DNA from: Mauremys mutica
Lineage: Eukaryota; Chordata; Testudines; Geoemydidae
DNA: 64,000 bases
NCBI RefSeq assembly: GCF_020497125.1
Contig: NC_059073.1
Span: 20,791,225 to 20,855,224, forward strand
Direction: 5' to 3'
The notes under the pieces are model-generated. The model made no database searches, had not been told where the DNA came from, and worked only from the letters and a program-made list of their open reading frames with translations. Of the stretch, positions 32,810 through 43,878 are shown in pieces. Both the position numbers and the translations under genes were made by a program. The first letter of the stretch is position 1, and every line of letters begins with the position of its first letter.

Positions 32810-33815
32810 TAAAAAGTAGCTACTAAAGTTAGATCTGTCAGTCTATTTTTAGTCCATTTAATGTGTACCATGTCAAATCTGTATTGTTCTAGTTTCTTAA
32901 TCAAAATGTTATATGGCAGCAAGTCAAATGAGTTACAGAAGTCTCAGGATATGACATCAACACTTTATCAACTGAACTTCTAGTATCACCTAAAAAGATG
33001 ATGTTACTTTGACAAGATCTATTTTGCATAAGCCCATGTTGATTGGCATTAATTTTATTAGCTATCTTTAATTCCTTATTAATCAAGTCCCATATCAATC
33101 ATTCCATTATTTTGCTGGGGATCAATGTCAGGCTGACAAGCATGTAATAACCTGGGTTGTCACATTTACCCTTTTAAAATTTTGGCATGACACTAGCTCT
33201 CTTAAATGGGAATAAGTAAATAACTTTTCCTTATCTACTTTCTCATGAGTGATGTAGAGAAAGTAGATAAGGAAAAGTTATTTACTTGTTCCCATAATAC
33301 AAGAACTAGGGGCCACCAAATGAAATTAATGGGTAGCAGGTTTAAAACAGATAAAAGGAAGTCCTTTTTCACACAGCACACAGTCAACTTGTGGAACTCC
33401 TTGCCTGAGGAGCTGTGAAGGTTAGGACTATAACAGCGTTTAAAAGAGAACTGGATAAATTCATGGAGGTTAAGTCCGTTAATGGATATTAGCCAGGATG
33501 GGTAAGGAATGGTGTCCCTAGCCTCTGTTTGTCAGAAGATGGAGATGGATGGCAGGAGAGAGATCAATTGATCATTGCCTGTTGCGTTCACTCCCTCTGG
33601 GGCTCCTGGCATTGGCCACTGTCAGTAGACAGGATACTGGGCTAGATGGACCTTTGGTCTGACCCAGTATGGCCATTCTTATGTTCTTAAAGTCTTCTGG
33701 AATTTCCCTAATGTTCCAAGGGTTATTGAAAATCAATATTAACGGTCCCTCCTTGGACAACTCTCTTACAACTCTCAAATACAAGTTATCCAGAGCTGTT
33801 GACTTAAAATGTCTT
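32810..33815 (-). mobile_element. Old CR1-like LINE RT fragment, split by a younger CR1
   Basis: The minus strand reads LRVVRELSKEGPLILIFNNP and EIPEDFKN (about 33815-33692), is interrupted by the insertion at 33207-33684, then continues with IANKINANQHGLMQNRSCQS and a palm region (33100-32820). The pieces match the CR1/L3 RT order (IHPRVLKEL..., EDWKKANV..., QHGF..GRSC.TNL). Strongly decayed, with stops in each part. Confidence 0.65.
33207..33684 (+). mobile_element. CR1 3' end with hairpin at the truncation point
   Basis: From 33257 this is the 3' end of a turtle-type CR1 (AATACAAGAACTAGGGGCCA, then TTTTTCACACAGCACACAGT, TGGACCTTTGGTCTGACCCA, and the TTCTTATG tail), the reverse of the copy at 57607-58155. 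Bases 33214-33244 are an exact inverted copy of its first 31 bases (33257-33287), separated by a 12-bp loop. Short duplications TCTTAAA flank it (33200-33206 and 33685-33691). It interrupts an older minus-strand LINE. Confidence 0.8.
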
Positions 33816-34045
33816 TAAATACCTACATGGGGAACAAAAATTTTATAATACAGGGCTCTTCATTCTAACATAACAACGGATACAATGGCTGGAAGTTGAA
33901 GCTAGATAAATTCAGGTTAGAAATAAGGTGCACATTTTTAACAGTGAGGGTACTTAACCATTGTAACAAATTACAAATGGTTGTGGTGGATTCCCCATCA
34001 CTAGAATTTTTAAATCAAGATTGGGTGTTTTTCTAAAAGATATAT
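33816..34045 (+). repeat. Old CR1/L3-like LINE 3' end
   Basis: The order 'gataaattcaggttagaaat', 'aaggtgcacatttttaacag', 'tgagggtacttaaccattg', 'gtggattccccatcactag' and 'atttttaaatcaagattggg' is the ORF2 end and 3' tail of an L3/CR1-type LINE in sense orientation. Confidence 0.65.
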
Positions 34046-35875
34046 CCTAGTTCAAACAGGAATGAATTTAGTGTTCTTATTGGATTATCTGACATCAGGC
34101 AGAAAGGACGGCCACTCAGACCAGCAGCCTCCAGAAGCTGCTCAACTACCACTGTTCAAATAGCAATTAACGTTAACAGGAGTTGTGTGTGCCCATCCAG
34201 GGGAGAATAGACTTTCCAACTGAGAACTTCACGTACTGGCTTGTTTTCAGAAAAGTGATTATGATGATTTTATTATTATTTATTTTAATTATTCAGTATT
34301 CAGCAGTGTGCAAATTAATTGAAGATTTTGATTGTACAAAGTGCTGAGTACTCACATTTCCATTTGAGGTCAGACTGGAGCTGCTAGGTGTGCAGGACTT
34401 CTGAAAATCAGGCCTCAGGTCATTTGTACTCCCCACAAATACTCCTGTCTCTGCCTCAGTAAAATACATTGGAGTCCATTCTAGTAGTGTTATCCAAATC
34501 AGAGCTTAAGGTGAAACTGAAAAACATCTGTTTGTTATATCTAGCTTGGCTTGCACAGAGGGGACACAAAGAGAACAAATTTATGGCAGATTTTGCCATG
34601 AAATAAAAGGAATTTTCTTTCATCACACTGCCATTGAAGAATATGTGAGCTACGGCATGGATTGAGGATTTAATTCTATGCTTTGGACGTGAAAATAGCC
34701 GCACTGACTTTTATGAATTTTATATATATATATATTTGTAATCGTTAAATTTGTAAGCCAGGCTTTTCAACAGAATTTAGATGGCAACAATAAGCTGATC
34801 CCATGTAGTTCAAATAACCAGCTTATTTTTTTTCATTTGCAGAAAATAAGACTTTTTCTCTCCTGTATTATGTTAAAGCATCATAGTTTTCATACTATTA
34901 CCCCAGTCATTTTCTGTAAATTGCAGTAAGAAACAGTATTTCACAGCATTTGCTGATAATGTAGTCTGTTTATACAGAAAGTACAAGGGCTATAATTACT
35001 ACATGATCACATTATATATCAAGGTCAGAATTTTGTGATTCACTCTATTGTTTGGACATAAAGGGAGTTGATTTTCAGTCTGGTGGTGTGCAACTACTAT
35101 TATTGTTACATCAGTGACTGTAGAAACAATATTAACATTTGCTTCTTTCAGTTTTTCTGCTTAGGTTAACTAAGTTCAAACATTCCATGAAAATAGGCTG
35201 GTTAACATTAATTAGAGATGCAAAGTTTATATGTTGTTTGGGTTCTGTGTTATTTTTGAAGGAAAAAAAACTAGAGCAAGTAATTAAATTACCTATGGAT
35301 GATAATACATGAATTGTAAACAACCTCAAATGCACATAACTGAAGAGTAGAAACATATCTCTTGATCCTTTTCTCTCCTACACACAATCTCAAACCTTCT
35401 TTCATGACCACCACTGCATACACTTGGCATGGCCTCTCAATTTATATATTCCAATCTTATAATTCATCTGTATTTTCTACCACTTTATCAAATCTAACTG
35501 CCTCAAAGGACAGGACCGCCACCACTTCAGTTGGGAGACTATCTTATAATCTAAGACCTTGATTTAGCAAGGCATGTAAGTAGTACCATCGATTTCAGTA
35601 GAATTATTTGTATTTAAAGTTAAGTAAATGCTTAATTGCTTTCCTGAATTGGGTCCTAATGGAATTTACTATTGTCATTACTACATCTTAACTGATATCA
35701 AGCCTTAATTTATCTTTTTAATATCATTCCATTTCACTTAGTTATGCTCCCTTCTTTCTCCTTGAGCAATCCTCCTCCTCTTCTTGGAATCAGAGTCCCT
35801 CAGATACTTGTCGACTGTGATTGTGTCTCCCTGTTGTTATTGTTGTCTAGCTATCCAGGGCATGTAAGCACATAC
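34046..35875. other. No gene; short TA repeat
   Basis: AT-rich DNA with a (TA)n run at about 34721-34735. No exon-like structure recognised. Confidence 0.4.
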
Positions 35876-36005
35876 ATACTTTTGTGCATCTCACCCAAAT
35901 TGGTTTGCCCAAAGTCACACGGGAAGTCTATAGCAGCTCATGGCACTAAACAAGGATCTCCTAACCCCTAGACTAATGCCCTATCCACTGGACGGTTCTT
36001 CCTCC
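35876..36005 (-). repeat. MIR-like SINE
   Basis: Plus-strand order 'ttgcccaaagtcacacggga', 'agtctatagcagctcatggc', 'aaggatctcctaacccctag', 'actaatgccctatccactgg' is the complement of the MIR 5' half, so the element is on the minus strand. Confidence 0.65.
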
Positions 36006-37864
36006 CTTGAGCCAAGCTATGTATTTAGCTCTTGTCATCTTCCCTCACCAGTCAATCCTGCCAACTTGAAGCATGTGTGCTTACGCATGCACTGTATAAT
36101 AAACGACACAGCCAACCTCCCCCAAATTTTATCAAATTTTAACCAACTGTATTTCTAACTTCATAATCATTTTTCTGGCTTTTATCTGCATTCCACTCAG
36201 TTTGCCCCCATAACCCTACCACTAAGATGTCCAGAGGTGAATTCAGTGTTTTAGACAAGCCAGAGCCAGAGAGAATACAACTGTTCTGAATAAATAAACT
36301 CTTCCTAATAACCACACAAGATCTAACTAAACAGCTTTCAACAACTCAAGTAATATACTTGTTTCTTCATGATCTTAAGTACCTTCTTAAGGCAGATATG
36401 GGAAAATTGAATCACATTATGAATTTGAGAAATTGATCAAATACTGAAAAGCTATCCTCAACCATTAATATAAGTGATTAGTGATGGTTACCTGTAAACC
36501 TGGCCCAAATTTGATCTAGAAACTTTTGAGAGACAATGTAGTTTTGAACTAACTTTATTTCAATTTAAATGGTGTAAACCTATAAAAATGAAGGTGACTA
36601 CCGAGCCGAGGCATAATATCATTAAAAGGAACAGATGTGCTGTGACATTAGACAACAGCAAACAAAACAGCCATGAGAGGCTAGGTACACCAGTTCTCAT
36701 TATTTTATTGTAAGTTTTGTGATATGTGTTTGGTTTTTTTCCTTAAAGCCTCAGCACCTTGGAATCCAGGAAATAAGATTTCATTTTTCTTTAAAGTAAG
36801 TTTTCTAGTCCTCAGTGGAGTGGAGGAAATCTTGAAAGAGTGATGTGAGTGCACCCTAAAGACTCAAACTAGGAGGAAAAAAACCCAAAACAAAACAAAG
36901 AAACAAAAAAACCTCACACACAACATCCAAAATTATTATTTTTAATCTCAAGATTTTAAAGCTGATCTCATGCTTTTTTGAGGCCTGACTCGTGATTTTT
37001 TTTTGAATGTTTGTGGTTGGCAATATTATACACCTGACTAACAAGTCTGGAAATACTAAGTAAACAGTACAAAACCCATAAAGAAAATACAAGAGTCTCT
37101 GGGGAAATACGTCAGCTGGGAGTATCAAGATATCTTTTTTTTAAAAGGAGACTCATTGAATGAAGAAAGTATATTTATGATCAAGCAATTAAAGACTATC
37201 ATAATGCATATGTACAAGGGGACCAAAGCAGCACTGGCTACCTTAAATGTGGCATTTCTTAATTTTTGAGAGCTTGACTTCACAATTTAAATGCTCTTTT
37301 AACATTCGTTTTTAAAAAAGCAAACTGAAAAAACCCAGAAATTCCATCATGTGGCATCATACTGATACCCATGTTTCATAGGGAAGATTGCAATCTTTAT
37401 TTCCACCACACTGACCTCTGCCGCTTGAGCTAATGGAGTAACTGGTAGCACTAGAGGGGGAGAAGCCACACACTTTGTCAGTGGGTTTGAGAAATATTTT
37501 ATGACAGCAGGGGAAGGGTGAGACTCAGGAATGTTTGGCTCTCGTTCCAGATTTTGGAGGGGAGTGCACTCTAGTGGGCACAGATTCTTCCTGTTTCCTC
37601 TTCTTCCTTCTTCCCCCGCAGCTAGGTCCCAGCCCTATTTTGCCCTTAAGGCTTCTCATCTAATCTCAGTTTCCACCTCCTCCCTGGCTTCTTGGCCCAG
37701 TCTCTCTGTCCATCCAGTCCCAGTCTCTTCTTCCTCCCCAACCCCCACACCAAACTCCAAGTCTCACTAGTCACATTGTCCCAGTCTGCTCCTTTAACTC
37801 CTCCGCTGATCTGGCTTTTGTCCCCTCAGCAATCAAATCAGATGGTTCCTCCTCCACATTCCTG
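36006..37864. other. No recognisable gene or repeat
   Basis: No exon or repeat end recognised. An A-rich stretch lies near 36880-36915. Confidence 0.4.
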
Positions 37865-37872
37865 AGTGCAGG

Positions 37873-38033
37873 CAGGGCTGCGGGGGGGGGGGGGGCAAGT
37901 GGGGCAATTTGCCCCAGGCCCCGGAGGGCCCCCACAAGAATATAGCATTCTATGTTATTGCAACTTTTTTTTAATAGAAGGGGCCCCTAAAATTGCTTTG
38001 CCTCAGGCCCCCTGAATCCTCTGGGCGGCCCTG
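37873..38033. mobile_element. Short hAT-type MITE (161 bp)
   Basis: Begins CAGGGCTGC and ends GGGCGGCCCTG (inverted repeats). Flanked by identical AGTGCAGG (37865-37872 and 38034-38041), an 8-bp hAT target duplication. Contains a G run of about 14 near its left end. Confidence 0.9.
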
Positions 38034-38041
38034 AGTGCAGG

Positions 38042-39074
38042 TGGAGCAGGAGGTGTCACTGAGAGCACAGAAGAGACAGCTGGTCTCTGCTCTCATTTCC
38101 AGTCCCTGGCCTGGAGCAGGTATTACAGGGAAAGTCTGGCTTAGCCCGTGTAGCCCCAGGATGGCACATGTATAGTCCTGGCACATGTAGGAACTGTGAG
38201 GGGATGGAGCATGCATGGGTACTCTGTGGGGATGACGCATGAGCAGTCTGGTTAGCACTAGGATCTTTGAGCATCAGGCGCACGCTCAGAAAGGATGCAA
38301 TATGTAGAGATTTTAGCAGCTAAAGTTAAATATATGTCTACTAAAAGTGCAAACTATGAATTTTCAAACCCTTATAACTTGGCCACATTTGGGCAGATTT
38401 TCACAGGCAGGGTACATTACTGAAACAAATGCCATCACCGCCATCACCCCTTCCCCTGCCAAATTTCAAATCTGCTCAAAAGCATAAAGGTGCTAGAGCT
38501 ATTCAAAGGTCTCAAGAATTATTTTAAGAAGGTAAAACAATATAATTTTCCTAGTCTCTTTCTCAGAAATGGCTGCATTGTTTTTGCTGAAATTTTCCAA
38601 ATAGTTCCAGTCCATAGTAGACACCAGGCTTGGAAAATTTCAGCCCAAAGAGTTAAACTTTGGCAAAGTTGTAAACAACCAAAAACAGGGTCTTATAATG
38701 GGAAATGTTGGGCAACCTTAATTATATGCAGTGCTACCAGCCTCACCTATAGTACAGCTAAGTAAATAATTGCCAAATTTGATGCATAAAGTTTTTTCCC
38801 GGTAAGCTTAGCAATATCTGATGTTACCTCAATGATTTTCTAATGGGTCTGTCTTGTGAGGACACTTGCAACATCAAGTACAATAAAACAAGTATAATTA
38901 TTTATTGCAAAGTAACTAAGTAACTTATGTTGAATTTTTGACAGTGAGTCTTGTTACTGAGGCATTCATAGATTTTGGACACTGTTTCAAACATAAAGTT
39001 TAAAAAAGTGACCTTGCAAGTTCCATAGCTCTGTTCACTGTTAATTATTTTTCTCACTTTTTCTCCTGTTGTAG
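38042..39074. other. Intergenic or 5' intron sequence, no feature
   Basis: No exon was seen until 39075. If ASAP1 has an upstream non-coding first exon, this is intron of that transcript. A pyrimidine-rich run at about 39045-39072 forms the acceptor of the next exon. Confidence 0.45.
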
Positions 39075-39161
39075 GTAGTTTTCTTGTGGTGACAGATGAG
39101 ACATGAGATCTTCAGCCTCCAGGCTTTCAAGTTTTTCTTCAAGAGATTCATTATGGAATCG
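39075..39161 (+). CDS. ASAP1: ASAP1 first coding exon of the long isoform
   Basis: ASAP1 is a phosphoinositide-stimulated GTPase-activating protein for Arf GTPases, acting at membranes, focal adhesions and podosomes. This exon begins after a T-rich tract ending GTTGTAG (acceptor AG 39073-39074) and ends at a consensus donor, AATCG|GTAAGA (GT at 39162). Coding starts at ATG 39103 and gives 19 codons plus two bases: MRSSASRLSSFSSRDSLWN and then CG of an Arg codon. As far as I recall this equals the N-terminus of the mammalian long isoform. The in-frame stop TGA at 39097-39099, just upstream, shows that 39103 is the true start. A second ATG at 39096 lies in another phase. The segment is Ser/Arg-rich and precedes the BAR domain. 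Bases 39075-39102 are 5' UTR; an acceptor at 39078 is an alternative. The exon should splice to 51666. Confidence 0.9.
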
Positions 39162-40297
39162 GTAAGAAAGCAAAACAACATTTTAGGTCAAAATAATAGG
39201 TTTCTAGTATTTGCTACCTTTAAAAACCAAACAAACACACAAACAAATCAACCCAGGTACTGGTTCATGGCAATACCAGTTGCAATATTTGCCAATTCTT
39301 TCTTTTCTGTTTTTTTGCCAGTTTGGACTAATCACAAAAGGTGCTTTTCAGGGGATGGCCAAAAGCATTACTCAATAATCCCTTTTAGACAATTACAACT
39401 TTAAACACACAATAGGGCAAATATTAATATGTATAAAATATTACACTTTGCATTGTATAGATATATTTCAAAGCTGCTTGGCAAAAGGAATCTAAAAAGT
39501 AGCAGTTTGTACCTCGTGTAGTGCATGCAGCTCTGGTGAATAACACTCATTTAACTTTTAAAATAGCACACATTTGAAATCAGCCTGCAAGGCATTTGCA
39601 GTGCTGCTAGGACTTGTGTGGGGGTTTTAAAGAGCAGACTCTTATTCCTTTTGGTGATGTAGAATGTAGAACAGCACACAGTTGTCTAAATATGCTTTTG
39701 TTTATTCAGTCTGTGAATGGTGAGTACTCTGTTTTAAAGTTTGCACTGTACTTCATTAAACTACAATAAGCTACATTCAGATTGCCTGGAGAGCCTTACT
39801 TGAACCCACAGCGACTACAAAATTCAGGGTTAAGGCTGAAATTTGAGCCTCCCTTCACTCACTAGATCCAGATATTGTGACACACGATTCTTTAGTCTAC
39901 TTTAGAGCCCTGAGTGGGGTTGATCGATCTCATATCACAAGGTAAACTGGAATAGCCTAAAAATCAGACTAAATCCATATTTTTATGAGCATGCAGCTAT
40001 ACAGCTAGGCATTTTTAAAAGCATGTAATTTATCTGCAAGGCCATGCCAGTTTATTTTTTAAAGTTTGCTACTGCATATGATTTTTAAAAATAAACTGGC
40101 ATGGCCTAGCAGGTAAATAACATGGTTTTAAAAATACCTAGTTGGATATGGATTTAGGATAATTTTAAAACAAATTTCAGACTATTCCTATTTTTTTTTT
40201 AAATACTACTTCATGAAAAGCTAGGAAACTTAAGGCATAAAAAACTTGAACTAATGTTTCAAAGGCCACCCTTCCCCTTTCTGAACCCAGTCCATTA
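39162..40297. other. ASAP1 intron, no feature
   Basis: First part of the 12.5-kb intron between the two ASAP1 exons. A roughly 35-bp inverted pair with AGTTTATTTTT and AAAATAAACTGGCATGGCC lies near 40030-40110. Nothing else recognised. Confidence 0.5.
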
Positions 40298-40404
40298 CAC
40301 TGCAATTGTATAGCCTCAAAGCCCAAGCCCCACAAACCTGAGCCAGCAGACCTGGGCCAGCGAGAGTCAAGCTGAGGGTCTTTTATTGCAGGGTAGACAT
40401 ACCC
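40298..40404. mobile_element. Right-end fragment of a TTA-target MITE
   Basis: Ends GGGTAGACATACCC followed by TAA, the right terminus of the MITE group whose left end is GGGTATGTCTA (see 42410). The upstream part 'acctgggccagcgagagtca' is internal MITE sequence. The left end is missing. Confidence 0.6.
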
Positions 40405-40915
40405 TAAGCTATCCAGCCACCTTGTTCTAGTTTAGAAATAGAAGCAGGGCTTAATCTATATTGTAGAATGTAAACACCCAGGACTTCATTTTAAAGTCAA
40501 ACCTCTGAGTTATGACTGACCTTTGCGTTCTGAAACTGGCATGCTTCAAATGCTTCAGGTTTTGCACATAAACAGACAAAACAGATTATATTTTATTTTT
40601 TTAGAAAAATTTATAACAGCAACAACAAAATTGCTCCCAAGCTGAAACTTTTTATGCCAAGTTCAAGTCTGGAGTGACTATTTTTGGGTGAGTTATAAAT
40701 CCCTGGAAATAGAGTTTATATAAAGGAAATGCAGACATCATATTAAATGTAGTGGTTGGAGGGGCCTTTCCTACACTTTCTCATATCTGTATACTCATTT
40801 TATCATCAGTATAATGATATGCCACTTGACTGTTAAGCAAACAGTCAAGTGTGTTCACTCAACACTATAAGCCATTTCTTGGATTTCATCTGCTTGAACT
40901 CAGTGGACCCACAGA

Positions 40916-41878
40916 CAGGGGTGGCAGGTTTGTAGAAATTTTTGTGGTGCCTAGAACCCGCTCTCCCAAACTCCCTCCCAAACTCCGCCCTCCACCCGCC
41001 TAAGGCTCTGGGAGGGAGTTTGGGTGGAGAGAGGAGGTCTGGGATGCAAGCCCTGGGCTGGGGCAGGGGATTGGGGTACAGGAGGGATGCAGAAGGGGTG
41101 AGGCTCTGAGAGGGAGTTTGAGTGGGGGAGGGGGTCTGGGGTGCAGGCTCTGGGATGGAGTTTGGCTGCTGGGTGTAGGCTCCGGCTGGGGCAAGTGGTG
41201 GGGGTGTAGGAGGGGGTAAAGGGTGTAGGCTCTGGGCTGGAGTTTTGGGGCAGGAGAGGGTGTGTGGGAAGGGGGTGAGGGTGCAGGCTCTGGGATGGAG
41301 TTTGGGTGCAGGCTCTGGGCTGGGGCAGGGGTGCAGGAGGCGGTGAGGGGTGCAGGCTTTGGGACAAGTTTGGGGATGGGAGGAGGTGCTGAGGGAGGGG
41401 GTGCAGGCTCTGGGAGGGAGTTTGGGGGTGGGAAGGGGTGCAGAGGGAGGGGGTGCAGGGGTGAGGGCTCTGGGGTGGGGCTGGGCATGAGGGGTTTGAG
41501 TGTGGCTGGGGATGAGGGGTTTGGGCTGTGGGGTGAGGGCTGTGGGGTGGGGCTTGGGATGAGGGGTTCATGATGGAGGAGGGGGCTCAGGGCTGGGGCA
41601 GAGGGTTAGGGTGCGGGAGGATGAGGGCTCGGGCTGGGGGTGCGGGTTCTGGGGTGGGGCAGGGCTGGGGATGAGTTTGGGGTGCAGGGACAAGGGCCTG
41701 GGGGAGGTGCGCAGGGGCAGTAAGTGGGGACTGGAGGACACTCGGGGGAGGTGCGGGGGGGGGGAATCAGGCGGGGCCGAGGGAGAGACCCGGTCCCAAA
41801 CATTGGTGGAGCTGGGCCCCCGGGCCTGAATATTGCTGGTGCCCAGGCACCACGGGCCCATATAACTCACCGCCCCTG
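40916..41878. mobile_element. hAT-type non-autonomous element with G-rich minisatellite
   Basis: Begins CAGGGGTGGCAGG and ends CTCACCGCCCCTG, with inner pairing of GGTGCC with GGCACC. Perfect 8-bp duplications CCCACAGA flank it (40908-40915 and 41879-41886). About 800 bp of the interior is a degenerate G-rich minisatellite of units like GGCTCTGGGAGGGAGTTTGG. The minus-strand open frames of up to 206 codons (Pro/Ser-rich) come from this repeat and are not genes. The G-runs are dense on the + strand, which is the ASAP1 transcript strand. Confidence 0.9.
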
Positions 41879-42235
41879 CCCACAGATGTGTATGTTTGCA
41901 GGATTGGGGTCTTAACAGGATAAGTTCTTATAAAAAGAGGTCTTTAGGACACATCTTCCTATGTGTTTGTGTACAGCCTAGAACAATGCGTCCCCGATCT
42001 TCATTAAACCACTAGACACTGCTGTAATACAACAACTACTATTAGATTGAAATTGGTTAGAACAGTAATGAAGTTTGTGTCTTACAGCTGCACATCACTA
42101 AATTCATCTGGAAAATATCCCTTTTATTTGCCTGCAAGTCCTTTTTGTTTATCTAGACAAGCAGTGCTAAATGCTTTGATCTGAGAGCTTCTCATTGTTA
42201 CATAATACTTTTTAAAATAACATTATAAAATGAAT

Positions 42236-42406
42236 CAATAATAAGACTTTGCTCTTATAGTACTTTTCATCTGTAGATCTCAACGCAGTTTCATTATATC
42301 CCCATTTTACAGGTGAGGAAACTGAGGCATAAGGCAGTGGTAGTGAAGGTAGTGAATTGCCCAAGGTGAAATAGCAGTTCAGTAACAGAACCAGGCCTCC
42401 TGACTC
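42236..42406 (-). repeat. MIR-like SINE
   Basis: Plus-strand 'ttttcatctgtagatctcaa', 'catttta caggtgaggaaac' then 'tgaggcataaggcagtgg', 'gaattgcccaaggtg', 'agaaccaggcctcctgactc' is the complement of MIR. Well preserved for this family. Confidence 0.75.
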
Positions 42407-42409
42407 TTA

Positions 42410-42664
42410 GGGTATGTCTATGCTGCAGCTGGGAGCATGCTTCCCAACATGAGTAGAGAGGCAAGCATTGGCTTGCTTGAGCTATCACACTGAAAATAGC
42501 AGTGTAGCCAAAGGTAACACAGCCACCTGGGCTGGCCACCCAAGTACGTACCCAGGGCTTATACTTAGACAGCTAACCTGAATTGCTGCCCATGCTACCT
42601 TGGTTACACTACTATTTTTAGCATTCTGGAAAGCACGCAACTAGCTGCCATATAGAATGTAACC
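42410..42664. mobile_element. TTA-target MITE, copy 1 of a pair
   Basis: Starts GGGTATGTCTATGCTGCAGC after TTA (42407-42409) and ends near AGAATGTAACC before TTA (42665-42667). The right terminus is diverged. Internal sequence shares 'aaatagcagtgtagcc' and 'ttacactactatttttag', an inverted pair, with the next copy. Confidence 0.7.
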
Positions 42665-42667
42665 TTA

Positions 42668-42960
42668 GGGTATGTCTGCGTTATAGCTGGGAGGTATAAT
42701 TTCCAACTCAGGTAGATGTACATACATTAGCTCTGCTTGTCCTATCATGGTCAAAATAGCAGTGTGGCCACAGCAGCGTGGATGGCAGCTCAAGCTAGCT
42801 GCAAAGGGACCTTGGACAGGGTGGTACTCAGCTGGCTAGTCCAAGCCATTGCCTGTGCCTTTGCAGCCACGCTGCTATTTTAGTGTGCGAGCTCAAGTAG
42901 AGCTAGCATATGTCTACATGAGCTAGGATTACACTTCCCAGCTGGCATGTAGACACACTC
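42668..42960. mobile_element. TTA-target MITE, copy 2 of a pair
   Basis: Starts GGGTATGTCTGCGTTATAGC directly after the TTA that ends copy 1 and finishes with CATGTAGACACACTC before TTA (42961-42963). Internal inverted pairs include AAAATAGCAGTGTGGCC with GCCACGCTGCTATTTT and GAGCTAGC-type segments. Non-coding. The two copies share the central TTA. Confidence 0.75.
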
Positions 42961-42963
42961 TTA

Positions 42964-43865
42964 GCTCCATCCCCTATCCAGTGACCATACTGCCTCTCCA
43001 TTTGGGCTTGAACCTGCAGGGTCTAGGCAGCCAGAACTCACATTACCATCAGTGTTTGTTTCATTGCCCCAGTAGGACTGGGAGATCTGCTTAGATAGGG
43101 ATGTAGCACAATCGCTCCCTCTGTAATAGACAGATAATATTGAAATGTTTTCAATATGGTTTGAAGAACTATTTCAGGTTTTTTTTATTCTGGAGAAGCC
43201 TACTGCACTAGCTGCCCGGAAACCTTTTAATTTTTGCCACGTCTTTCTCTCTTTTTAGTCAGCACTGTTTCTCATATTGAAAACACGGCCTGGCTACTTC
43301 TGCCCTTTTTCAAGACCTGTGGCTATCACTTCCTAATACAAAGAGGAAATGAACCAGATTCAGGGGTATATTATTTTCCCCTTTCATTATGCAAATACAA
43401 TTCACTGGCCTTGTTGATACTCATGCTAACCAATATTTGCATTTCTCCCCGCCAACTCCCCAGCCCGAGCAGGTCTGCTACACACCATACACAAATGCCC
43501 GGGCAGTCACACCATGGTTCAGAACAAATTTGATTCAAGGAAGAGTAACCATTTTGTGGCTCCTTGCTGTGCTAGTCTTTGCCAATGCAGAGGGGTTGCA
43601 ATTTATGGTGGTTGCAAGCATAACTGTCCCAGTAGGAACTATCCTTCCACTGTTGTCCCGCAGTGCACTTGTCACTGCTTAGGTGGCCTTCATGGTTTAC
43701 TATCTGCACTCCAGTCCAGACAAGGGTCAAGTTTGCCAGAAGACAGATGCACCAAAGAGCTCAACTCATGGCTGTTTTCCCAGCAAGCAACTTTAACAAG
43801 ATTTTTTCCTACATAAATAGGGCCCTTCAAGGGAATATACTCTGGGGTTTTATCTTCTATAGATT
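42964..43865. other. ASAP1 intron, no feature
   Basis: Open frames up to 100 codons overlap in three phases at 43234-43908 but lack motifs or splice context. No repeat recognised. Confidence 0.4.
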
Positions 43866-43878
43866 CTTTAAGGTAAGA

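Noticed and set aside
39096..39404. 102-codon open frame starting at ATG 39096
   Set aside because: It is out of phase with the conserved ASAP1 start at 39103 and reads through the donor at 39162 into intron.
40951..41571. 206- and 162-codon Pro/Ser-rich minus-strand frames
   Set aside because: They are translations of the G-rich minisatellite inside a hAT element with an exact 8-bp duplication.
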